Source: Meghimatium bilineatum (lineage: Eukaryota > Mollusca > Gastropoda > Stylommatophora > Philomycidae). From it: a DNA stretch of 64,000 nt. The notes below the pieces were generated by a model. It was given only the letters and a program-made list of their open reading frames with translations. It was not told where the DNA came from and did not search any database. Both the position numbers and the translations under genes were made by a program. Positions 10,687-19,936 of the stretch are shown one piece after another. Position 1 is the stretch's first letter. Each line of letters opens with the position of its first letter. The stretch lies in NCBI GenBank assembly GCA_034231615.1, contig CM067322.1, positions 54,956,357 to 55,020,356 on the forward strand, read 5' to 3'.

Positions 10687-12024
10687 GTGATAACTAGGGC
10701 TCGGATTTTTATGACCTAAAAATCCTGAAATATGACATGCAAATATGACCTAAAAAAGGCAAAATATGACCTAAAATATGCTAAATATGCCGAAATATGA
10801 CCATAAGGTTTTTCTCATTTATGAACCAAAAAAAAACCGCAAATTATTATTGTTTGCATGTTTTACGCATTACATAGTAGTCATAGTACCTACATAGTAG
10901 TAATACTTAACAAAGCATGTATAAAAACACTTACCACATTTATTCCTCAGTTTTCATTGTTTGTACAATTGCAACCGACAACAACATGCATTTTTAGAGT
11001 TTCAAATTTGAACGATCGTCGATTGTCACTGAGAATTGTTTTATATTTTGAAAAACTTCGTTCTACATCACATGATGTCACAGGGGCAAATCTAAATAAT
11101 GTCAGATCATTTGCTGAAAGTTCAGGTTCATCCTCTTGAAATGTTGCATGTTTACCACTAAGTATGTGCAATTTTGCACAATGAGAAATAACCAGACTTT
11201 CTATGAAGAACACTTTATAATTTTACTTTAATCCTGTTGCTTACTTCACCACGTGATCCATTTATTTCTGTTTGAATTTGTTTCACAATGTCTAATGCAT
11301 CATAAAGTGCAGTCCCTTCGCTTTCCAGGCGTTTTATTGCTTTTGTAATTGCCGAAAAGTTTGACTTTATATAAGTCAGATTTTGTGATAGTCTGGTAGA
11401 AAATAAGCTTTGCACTGCATGTATTGATGTTGCGTCGTCTTTGTCTAGGGCATTAAATATTTTAATTAGTGTTGAATAGTTGTCACAGTAATACTTTACA
11501 GCGTAGAGCCATGTACCCCAACGTGTAAGGATAGGTTGTGGAGGAAGTGGTAGTTGAGGAGCTTCTTCTTTGAATTTTTGTACTCGAAGAGGAGCCTTGA
11601 TGAATATTTTTTCCCCATTTGAAATAAGCTTGTCCACATCAGGAAAATTACCTCGAACTTCCTCAGCTACTCGATGCAGTGCATGAGCAAGGCAAGTAAT
11701 ATGGATCAAAAATATAGTTTCTCTAAACATATGTCTCTAAACATAGTTTAAGATGTGCTAACATTGATAAGCAAACGAGTACACCAGAACGTTGAGTACA
11801 CCAGAAAATATGCAAAATATGACCAAAATATGACCTAAATCTCCAATTTCAGGCAAAATATGACCTCATCAAAATTATGGTCAAAATATGCATTTATATG
11901 ACAAATAAAAACAGCTTAAAATTGTTCAGAAATGCTTGAAACATGTAGAAATTAACTTAAAACTGAAAATATGCTTCAGGAAAAAAATATGACATTTCAT
12001 GAAAATCCGAGCCCTCGTGATAAC
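10687..12024 (-). mobile_element. hAT transposon, short derivative, with 8-bp target duplication
   Basis: The element is 10695-12016, about 1.3 kb. The target duplication GTGATAAC stands at 10687-10694 and again at 12017-12024. The ends are AGGGCTCGGATTTT-type inverted repeats (20 bp, about three mismatches), with AAATATGACC sub-terminal repeats crowding both ends. The minus strand holds the C-terminal part of a hAT transposase. 11215-11730 has LAHALHRVAEEVRGNFPDVD and TRWGTWLYAVKYY. After one break, 10947-11213 has the dimerisation segment RFAPVTSCDVERSFSKYK then TILSDNRRSF. The N-terminal BED finger and the first catalytic part are absent, so it is inactive by itself. Confidence 0.88.
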
Positions 12025-12136
12025 GCTCAACTAAATTGTTCGTTGTACATGTTTATTTCACAAATTTATGTATTAAAAATTGTTTAATTTCTCCTACATA
12101 TCAAACACTGTACAATGTTTTTACAATGATACTTAC

Positions 12137-12216
12137 TGTTTCTTTAGTTGTGTCATTGGACAAACATTGTTAGCTTTTGTGTTCAGCGTTATTTTGCGCA
12201 AACCCTCAAACCAGAT
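12137..12216 (-). CDS. PLCB4: Phospholipase C beta (PLCB4/norpA class), exon 5
   Basis: An 80-nt exon on the minus strand, acceptor TTTTTCAAG and donor GTAAGT. It encodes IWFEGLRKITLNTKANNVCP then MTQLKK, and leaves CA of a split His. Human PLC beta 4 has [20 protein letters not shown] then MTCLKKH, the C-terminal helix of the PH domain. Phase 0 in and 2 out fit exons 4 and 6. Confidence 0.92.
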
Positions 12217-12309
12217 CTTGAAAAATGTAAATTAACAGAAAAAAAATCACTAATTTCAATAAGTGATTATGTAATCATAATTAAATCATCACAATTAATA
12301 TGTATATCG

Positions 12310-13440
12310 CACATGTGTTGCCACGGCCCAAGAGGCCAATCACATGACATAGAACATGAAGAAGTGTGGGAGAGTAAGCCTAATAACTTTTATTCTAGTG
12401 GACATTACAATTGCCAAGAAATGTGTCGATATTCTGGTGTTGATAAATTCAATAATTCAGGCTCTGATCAATAAGCATTTCTCAAATGGAGATATTATTG
12501 TCCATACTTCTACTTCTTCTTCTTCAGCGTTCACTCTCATATAACCACAACAAATATTTTGTGTGATTTCCGCCGGGGAGCGTGAAGTACGTTGTGCTGC
12601 AAGTTCCACAGTAGAACTGTGTTATTTGCGCCACGGTTGGCCACATGTGGTCAGGACATCCGAGGTCCAGCACATCCGTTTTCATGATGCCTTTAATTCA
12701 GGTAGGCTTCCCTAGTCCGTGACAGCCTGTCTATCTGTCGCTGGGCATGCTGGTGTGTAGTGCCTTTTCGCCAAGATGCTTGTCGAGCGCGTCTATCTGG
12801 CACGAGGGGTTCCACCATCTATAAGCTAACATCATGCAATTGGACATACTGTGCCTGTGCCATTCTGGTACTGAACCGTTGCTCATCCGCGAGCCTGGTT
12901 CCATATGAGGAAGAACTCGCCAGAAGAGTTGGATCCTGGCTCGTTCACCCTCCTACCCGAGGCATCGTTAATAGACATCGTGAACTCCTCGCCCAAGTTC
13001 GAGTCTCACACTGCGCGTTTGGGAGCAAGGCATTCTCGAGCTGAACAACCTTGTCCCAATAGCGCCTGAGCCCATCAGGTACTGAACCCTTTCTCTCTGC
13101 AATTTCTGGTATAGGAAAGCTTGACAATAGAGTTGGGCCAGGGCTATTGTCAATACTATTGTCTTTGATGGATCAGTGCATGTGCAGTGCATGAGAATTC
13201 ACAATTTAATGCTGAAAACACTAGTATGATGGCAGAGGTGATGGCTGTGGCAAGGTCAATAAAATGTCTGGTAACGCAGTGTTATGGATGTCTGTTTTTT
13301 TACTATTTCTATGAGAGTAAGACTGTACGAATAGTTAATGACAGATTTTGTGCTGAAGATAGTTACTTTCAACATTTGTGCCTGGATACATGCATGCTAG
13401 GGGAAATGAAAAAGCAGACAAATTTGTCAGTATGACCGTA
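12310..13440 (+). pseudogene. RNase H-type LINE relic, split by an insertion
   Basis: The two outer parts, 12310-12510 and 13190-13440, are collinear with an uninterrupted relic at 51190-51640. They give broken pieces of an RNase H domain: NGDIIVHT near 12490, then MMAEVMAVA and RIVNDRFCAE near 13230-13360, and a GEMKKQ-type remnant of the GVRGNEKADK motif near 13405. Stops and frame changes are frequent. 12512-13190 is a foreign GC-rich block. Confidence 0.6.
12512..13190 (-). mobile_element. GC-rich inserted element with (GAA)n tail
   Basis: Read on the minus strand it ends in GAACGCTGAAGAAGAAGAAG (at the left side) and is clearly richer in G+C than its surroundings. The part at 12560-12620 (TTTCCGCCGGGGAGCGTGA, ACGTTGTGC) recurs at 47610-47690. 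No protein family is recognised; a minus-strand frame at 12945-13127 (VVQLENALLPNAQCETRTWA) is unplaced. The tail groups it with S1 and the LINE at 17070. Confidence 0.55.
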
Positions 13441-13814
13441 CTGATAAGTGGTAATTCAATGAACCATACTGATATTTTGAATAAAAGAGAACTAGTTTGA
13501 GGATGAAGGGTGTGTTTCTTCTGTGTCTAAATCAGAATCCAGAAACTGAGAGAGACTTGTAAGGTTGCAAGAAACAAGCGGCATTTGAGAATACAAAGAA
13601 CAACTGTTATCAACCAACATAGAACCAGAACAGTTACGGTAATCAAATCTGAAGGGCATACTGAATAGGAAATCGAAGTACCTGTGGACATGTCTGGAGT
13701 CTCTTGATAATGATGATCTGATGACTTACCTATCTGACTACCAATAGAAAATAAAAACCAAATATATTTTAGAAAATGAATGTACTGGATAGAAAAGTAC
13801 AAATATAAACAGTT

Positions 13815-13905
13815 TTGTGCAGCTCTGTGACAAAACGGTACAGAGCGTATCTTGGACAGCGAAGGTACCAGGTTAAATTCTCCCCATGGGCAGTTGTGCA
13901 TCCAG
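13815..13905 (+). repeat. Possible tRNA-derived SINE head
   Basis: ACAAAACGGTACAGAGCG followed 15-20 bp later by AGGTTAAATTCTCC resembles A and B box promoter blocks of tRNA-type SINEs. The body is not delimited. Confidence 0.35.
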
Positions 13906-14271
13906 TCTGTTCAGAAAACAATGGCAATCTACTAAACACAAATATTGCCTAGAACATCATTTCAGCCATAAAATGCTGCCTTGGTTATTACATCCTGAAT
14001 AAGATATATTCCCAAGTTGTTGCAAACAAGCATAACAAAGTACTTGTTTTAAAAAATAGTGGAAATCTCAAAGAGAAATCTAAGTGGTCATACAAAAGAA
14101 AGTGATCTACAAAAACAACTGTTACCACCAAACCACTCCATCACTAATAGCCTTTATACAGATACAACACAGCTGGAGAAGACATGCACCCACAACCTGG
14201 CACAGGGAAGATAGAGTGAAAGCTCGTAAACCCGGAGATCAGATAAGTGCGTAAGTAAGTAAGTACTAAAG

Positions 14272-14445
14272 AGTCTTTATGAATTGTCTGAATAATGAAT
14301 CCTACATCTATTAGCCAAATTGAAGCCACACAGTTATATGGACTATGTGGTCACTAAGTGTCATTATGAATTGTCTGAACAATGAGAATCCTCCCACTAT
14401 TGGTCATATTGAAAATATACGGTCATATGGACAATGTACTGACAA
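14272..14445 (+). repeat. Two-copy tandem duplication, ~85 bp unit
   Basis: TATGAATTGTCTGAATAATG and TATGAATTGTCTGAACAATG each start a similar unit that ends with a TTATATGGAC or TCATATGGAC block. Confidence 0.6.
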
Positions 14446-14724
14446 GCTGCCAACATTGATAACACTAAGTAGTAAGAAATGTCTATATGATTAGAGTATC
14501 TATATACACAATGGTGAGCTTGCCTACTACATACACATATAAACCATCTGTGAATAAAAGGCTTTTCAAAGTATTGTATTCTGCATAGAGTTGGAGTCTT
14601 CCAGGTATGAAAGAAAGACCTAGAGGAAAATCCCATTGCACATAGAAAATAAGTTTATTTTTCAAAAGTGCTGGGAATATAATGAAACAAACCCTCCAAC
14701 TATGACAAATTGACAATATGTATA

Positions 14725-15819
14725 TATGAGGCGTGTTCAAATGAAAACGGGACTTGTGGATTTATTTAAAAAGTATCATACGCAATTTAATATTTTCAAC
14801 TGAATTGAACAAAGCAACCACTTGTGAATAAGAATGCACCTGGGTTCATCAGAAAAAATCTCCGTATGCATTTAGGCAAGCATCCCACTGTTTAGGTAGA
14901 CGTCGAATGCCGTCCGAGAAAAAGTTGCGTGGCTGTTCTCTGAACCATGTGGTCACCGCTGTCTTCACGTCTGCGTCGCTGTTGAATCGCTGTCCCTTTA
15001 GTGCTTTCTTCAACGGTCCGAACAAATGGAAATCACACGGGGATAAATCGGGACTATAGGCTGGGTGATGAAGAACTTCCCAATTCTTCTTTGCCAATGT
15101 TTCCTGCACAATTTTTGCGACGTGCGGACGAGCGTTGTCGTGGAGAAGAATCACACCTTCATCACCTGCCACAATGCTCAACAGAAATGCATCACCCTCT
15201 GCCCTGTAACGCATCAGGTGGTTCAAACTCCACCCCATCCGTTCTTCCTTATGGTGGTCAGTCAACATCCGTGGGACCCACTGTGAACACACCTTCCGAT
15301 AGTTCAATTTCTTCCGAACAACCATGTGGGCTGTCCCAATTGACATATGGAATTCTTCTGCAAGCGAACGAATGCTCCGACGACGGTCAGTCAGTACTGC
15401 TTTATCAAGCACGGCTATGGCTTCTTCTGTTGCAACAATATGCGCCTGACCTGGCCGTGCAAGATCTGCCGTTAACTCACGTCCGTCTTTAAACATACGC
15501 ACCCACTCCATCACTCTGGTCCTCGAACAAACATTTGTCACCATATGCTGCCTTCATTCTCCGATGAATGTCTACTGCTTGACATCCTTCAAATGAAAGA
15601 AACTGGATCACAGCACGCTGATTCACTTTGGACGGGTTCGGAATCACACCCGCCATATTGTTAACAGTCTTCTGCAGCACATATGCATGCTGGGAAGATG
15701 AACACGTGACCGTATGTAAATTATTGGATACTCATTACTAGTGCAAAATGTCATCAATATCAGTGCGCTCTATCACGCGTGGTGTAACAAGTCCCGTTTT
15801 CATTTGAACACGCCTCGTA
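14725..15819 (-). mobile_element. mariner (Tc1/mariner, DD34D type) transposon, internally deleted
   Basis: Perfect 30-bp inverted repeats (GAGGCGTGTTCAAATGAAAA then CGGGACTTGT) at 14728-14757 and 15787-15816 are flanked by TA duplications at 14725-14726 and 15818-15819. The minus-strand transposase is in two frames. 15489-15680 holds the N-terminal helix-turn-helix (PSKVNQRAVIQFLSFEGCQA); one frameshift near GDKC follows. 14849-15544 holds TRVMEWVRMFKDGREL, AGDE, GVILLHDNARPHVAK and SPDLSPCDFHLFG. Compared with the usual ~345 aa, about 70-80 residues between the first Asp (AGDE) and the second (HDNARPH) are missing. It is non-autonomous, but the ends look transposition-competent. Confidence 0.93.
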
Positions 15820-16074
15820 TATCAACTTGAACAAATGTTAAAATTGTATTTGTTTTGCACTTGTATTTGTTTTGCTGCCTTATTCTCTCTCTCTCTCTTT
15901 CTCTCCCTCCTTCCTCCCCAAATTTATGGCACACACTATTTTTATCTTAAATAGCATACTGCATCAATTGGATAAATTCACTTCCTTCTTTTGTCTGCCA
16001 TATTATTTACTTAGATATGTTTTGAAATTAATACTTTTTCTATATTACTTAATGTTATATTATTATATATCTGT

Positions 16075-16102
16075 TCAGAAAAAGACCTATGACTGAAACA
16101 TC
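16075..16102 (+). other. Hammerhead-like module
   Basis: Order TCAGAAA, AAGACC-TAT-GACT, GAAAC, ATC. It is close to the layout described for Penelope-like elements but degenerate at the first block. No surrounding element was delimited. Confidence 0.4.
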
Positions 16103-16119
16103 AACTGTTTTTGTCCTTA

Positions 16120-16760
16120 TTCATTTGATTACAGTTGTTTTTATTATCTTTGTACTAGTAGTGGTAGGTATTAATAACACATATTTACTTATTTAACATA
16201 ATTACTGTCATTGAACTACATAACATTAAACCGTAGCAAGACTATGTATCAACATAAATGATAACTCTTTACCATGCCAGGATGCTAGACTATCCGGTAT
16301 CTTCTCTATTTGACATGTCTTTTATTTTTCCTCAAAGTTGCCTGTTGTTATATTATTACATTTTGGAAGAAAACAGAAAGCAAAAGAGATTGTACAAATG
16401 GCTTAATATTTCACTTCTAAGTCACACTGAAAAAATTTGCAACATATTTCTAGAAAGACGATTATGAGCATTCATCGAACCGCAGCTTAGCAACACTAAA
16501 TAGGATTCTGTGAGAATAAGAGTTGTATAGATGCCATTTTTATACTCTGACAACGCAGAAAAAAACAACTGAAAACAACTAAGAATTGCATATCACTTTT
16601 GTCATCCAACAAAAACAGAATAGACTGACAACAACTATGGAAAATACTATCAAAATATGGGGGTTCCACATCACCTAATCAATTTGTGTATGAGTAGCAA
16701 CACAGGTTTCCATATGTGCAGTTAGAACAGGTATAGGGCTTTCACAGAAATTCCACATAC
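16120..16760. other. Intron sequence, nothing recognised
   Basis: AT-rich sequence with short unsupported open frames. Confidence 0.4.
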
Positions 16761-17055
16761 ACTCTGGGATATGACAAAGATGTATTCTATCTCCTTTGCT
16801 ATTCATCACATATATTGACTGTATATGTAAAATTGCCAACACCAATAAAGAAGACAACCTAAACAACCTACTGAGCAAATTTCTTTCTGCAAACGATCGA
16901 TCAATAAATTCAACTTCAGAAGAACAACTCCAACAATATATAAATAAACTTCACACAATATGTAGGAACTTTAACATGAAGATAAACACAGAAAAAAAAA
17001 AAAAAACTGAGGTAATGTCAATTGAAAAAAAACTGAAAGAAACACTATTATTTTC

Positions 17056-19025
17056 ATCAATAACCAACACCTCAGGAAAGCATTTGATAAGGTCTGGAAA
17101 GAAGGGCTCCTAAAGAAATTGCGAAATTGCAGGGTTAGCTCAAGAATGTACAAATGGGTAAAAGCATACCTGCATAATAGAAGAGCCAGGGTACAATTAG
17201 ATGGTCGCAAGAGCAAGAAAGTTCTACTGCGTCATGGAGTCCCCCAGGGAGGAGTCCTGTCACCCACACTTTTCTTGGTTTACATCAATGACCTAGTTGC
17301 TGAACTACCACACGGGATCAAAGTGGCAATGTATGCTGACGACCTGGTGATCTGGTGCACGGAAGAACATGCAACAGTGGCCACTAAACAAATACAAAGA
17401 GCTATTGATGCCCTAACCTTATGGGCTAATAGATGGTGCGTCAGCATTAACACAGATAAGTGCAGCACTACACTCTTTACCCTCTCACCAAAACAAAAAG
17501 CTGGTCATATCAAGATAGATGGAGAGCTCTTGAAAGAAGACAAACAACCCACATACCTCGGAGTTACTTTTGATGATAAGCTGACATGGAAGCAGCACAT
17601 AAACAAAGCAACAACAAAAGCCAGGAGGAAGCTAGCTATCCTGAGAAAACTAAGTGGAACCACATGGGGAGCCAGTGGAAATATACTCAGTAAAGTTTAC
17701 CAGCAAGGCATAAGACCACACCTGGAATACGGTTCAGCTGCGTGGTGTCCTGCATCAAACACCACATTACAAGATCTAGATAAAGTGCAAAACCAGGCAC
17801 TTAGAATAATGTTGGGAGCAATGAAATCAACACCCATAGCAGAGATGCAGAAAATGGGAAGAATGCAAACACTTGGCGAACGCAGAGACACAAAAGTACT
17901 AATTCAAGCAGAAAAGTTTCAGTGTATGCCAAGTCATCCAATGAAGGAAAGATTCCAAAATCTAGCAATGGGACGACTGAAAAGGAGCAGCTTTATCCAT
18001 CAAGCTAAACGACTCCGTAGACAACTTACAGACCTACCTGAAGTTGACAGCCCCTTAAGGTCTGTACCAGAGCAAACCCCGTGGAGTGAAAGCCATGGAA
18101 TGCCAATATACATTCAGACCCATGTGAAAGGAATACTAAGCGAGGACGAACAGAACAGTGTGCAGCGAAGGACAGTCACCCTCAGTTTCCTGGATGAGGA
18201 ATATCCACAAGATATATGGGTCAGAGTGTACACAGATGGGTCAGCACAGAATGCTGTGAGGAATGGAGGTGCAGGTGTATATATAGAATATCCACACAAG
18301 CCTAGAGATACAATCAGAACACCGACAGGAAAATTCTGCAATAATTATGATGCAGAAATCCAGGCAATTAGTGTGGCAGCTAAACAACTGCTGAACAACT
18401 CTGACCTACAGCCTGTGGTATTCCTGACAGATGCAAGGTCAGTGCTTCAAGCTCTCCAGTCTGGAAAACTAGCAGACTTAAAAAAACTACTTAGCGAATT
18501 GTCTTACCAGTATAGGGTAACCATGCAGTGGATACCCTCTCACTGTGGAATACCAGGAAATGAAAAAGCAGACCAACTGGCTAAGGAAGGTGCTGCCGAA
18601 GACCAACCAGATATACCAATCACCTACCATCAGAAAAAACAGATGATCAAGTCAATAAGAAAGCCACAAACACCAACACAAGATGACTATCATATTATGA
18701 ACAGACCAGAACAAGTTATAATTCTACGTCTCAGAACAGGACACAACCGACTCCGCAGTCACATGTATACAAAGTTCAAGATTGGCAACACGGCCATGTG
18801 TACATGTGGACAGGCAGCACAGAGTGCCAAACATATACTTCAAGAGTGTTCTGAGCATGAAATGCTGAGGCAGACATATTGGCCAGAGGAAACAACACTG
18901 GAATCAAAACTCTATGGGACACTGTATGAACTACAAAAGACAGTGAGTTTTATTAAGGAGACAGAATTACAGATATAGACATGTTTCACGTGAACGAAAG
19001 AAGAAGAAGAAATCAATAACCAACA
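17056..19025 (+). mobile_element. 5'-truncated LINE (RNase H-bearing, I/Nimb-like) with 14-bp target duplication
   Basis: The insertion is 17070-19011 between copies of ATCAATAACCAACA (17056-17069 and 19012-19025). It is open from its truncated 5' end (LRKAFDKVWKEGLLKKL) to the stop at 18976-18978. The domains in order are the RT palm with YADD (17332-17343); a thumb region; RNase H with YTDGS, AEIQA, TDARS and IPSHCGIPGNEKADQ, so all four acidic residues are present; and a C-terminal CTCGQAAQSAKHILQEC knuckle. The 3' end is TTTCACGTGAACGAAAG plus (GAA)n. The annotated 17119-18978 frame has no ATG at its start; it is the tail of a longer ORF2. Endonuclease and RT N-terminus are lost, so it cannot move by itself, but it looks young. 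Confidence 0.93.
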
Positions 19026-19066
19026 ACTTAAACAGGTGAAAGAATTCACTTATCTTAGAAGACTTT

Positions 19067-19424
19067 CTTTTTATCATCTATCTACCTATTCACTAAACCC
19101 TTTGCTGTCTTTCAGCGTCAGGGGTAGAAGAGTTTTCTGGAGGTGGCCCTATGTGTGCTGAGTATATTGTAGAATTTGTCACCTCTTTTATTTTGGTGGT
19201 CCACTATTTTTGTGGTCGGCCTCTGGGTCTGCCTTCACTGTATCTGTGTAGCATAGCTTGCTGTGAAATGCTGTCTGATGGTAGTTTGCTGATGTGTGCA
19301 AACCATTTGATCTATGGTCTCTTAATATATTCCAAGATTGGAGTGGTTCCGGTTCTTTGTTTAATGTCCTCGTTTCTCACTCTGTCACTTAGCGATATTC
19401 CTAGGATTCTTTTTATTACAAATG
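19067..19424 (-). pseudogene. Inverted LINE C-terminal fragment
   Basis: On the minus strand it encodes RILGISLSDRVRNEDIKQR, then IKWFAHISKLPSDSISQQAM and YSEGRPRGRP, followed at the left by a TAGATAGATGA-type tail. This is the same LINE family as its host (ILGVTRDRI..., RLQSDNELQKALLY...), but inverted, so it is a second insertion or an internal inversion. Confidence 0.7.
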
Positions 19425-19936
19425 GGGAAAACACCTAAGAAATTCAACATAGATGCAACATAGCATACCAGATCTTAGGGCAGATTTCTCCTATTTTCAA
19501 AAACAAATATGTGGACATGAATATCAAAACTGTACTATACAAAATGATCTTCATACTATCACTATGCTACCAATATCAAACGTGGACACTAATAACAAAA
19601 ACTAAAAGAAAACTTGTTACAACAGAAATTACATGTCTACATTTAATTCTCGGAGTAACAAGAGACAGAATCAGAAAGCATCAGAGGACTAAATCATACA
19701 CTGCTAATCCTGGATTACATCAGAAGACAACAGATTAAGTGGTTTTCACATGCTTCCAGACTACAATCAGATAATGAACTTCAAAAAGCATTACTATACA
19801 GACACATTGGATACAAATCCAGGGGCAGACCTTGCAAAAGATGGATTACAGAAATAAGATTCCACGAAAACAAACATATATGAAGCACACAAAAATGCCA
19901 TTCTCAGAGAACTCTTCTACCATTAACGGTCCAAGG

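Noticed and set aside
13187-13435. Host gene ORF
   Set aside because: It is the right part of the RNase H relic, confirmed by the collinear copy at 51190-51640.
15001-15492. 163-codon plus-strand ORF
   Set aside because: Antisense shadow of the mariner transposase.
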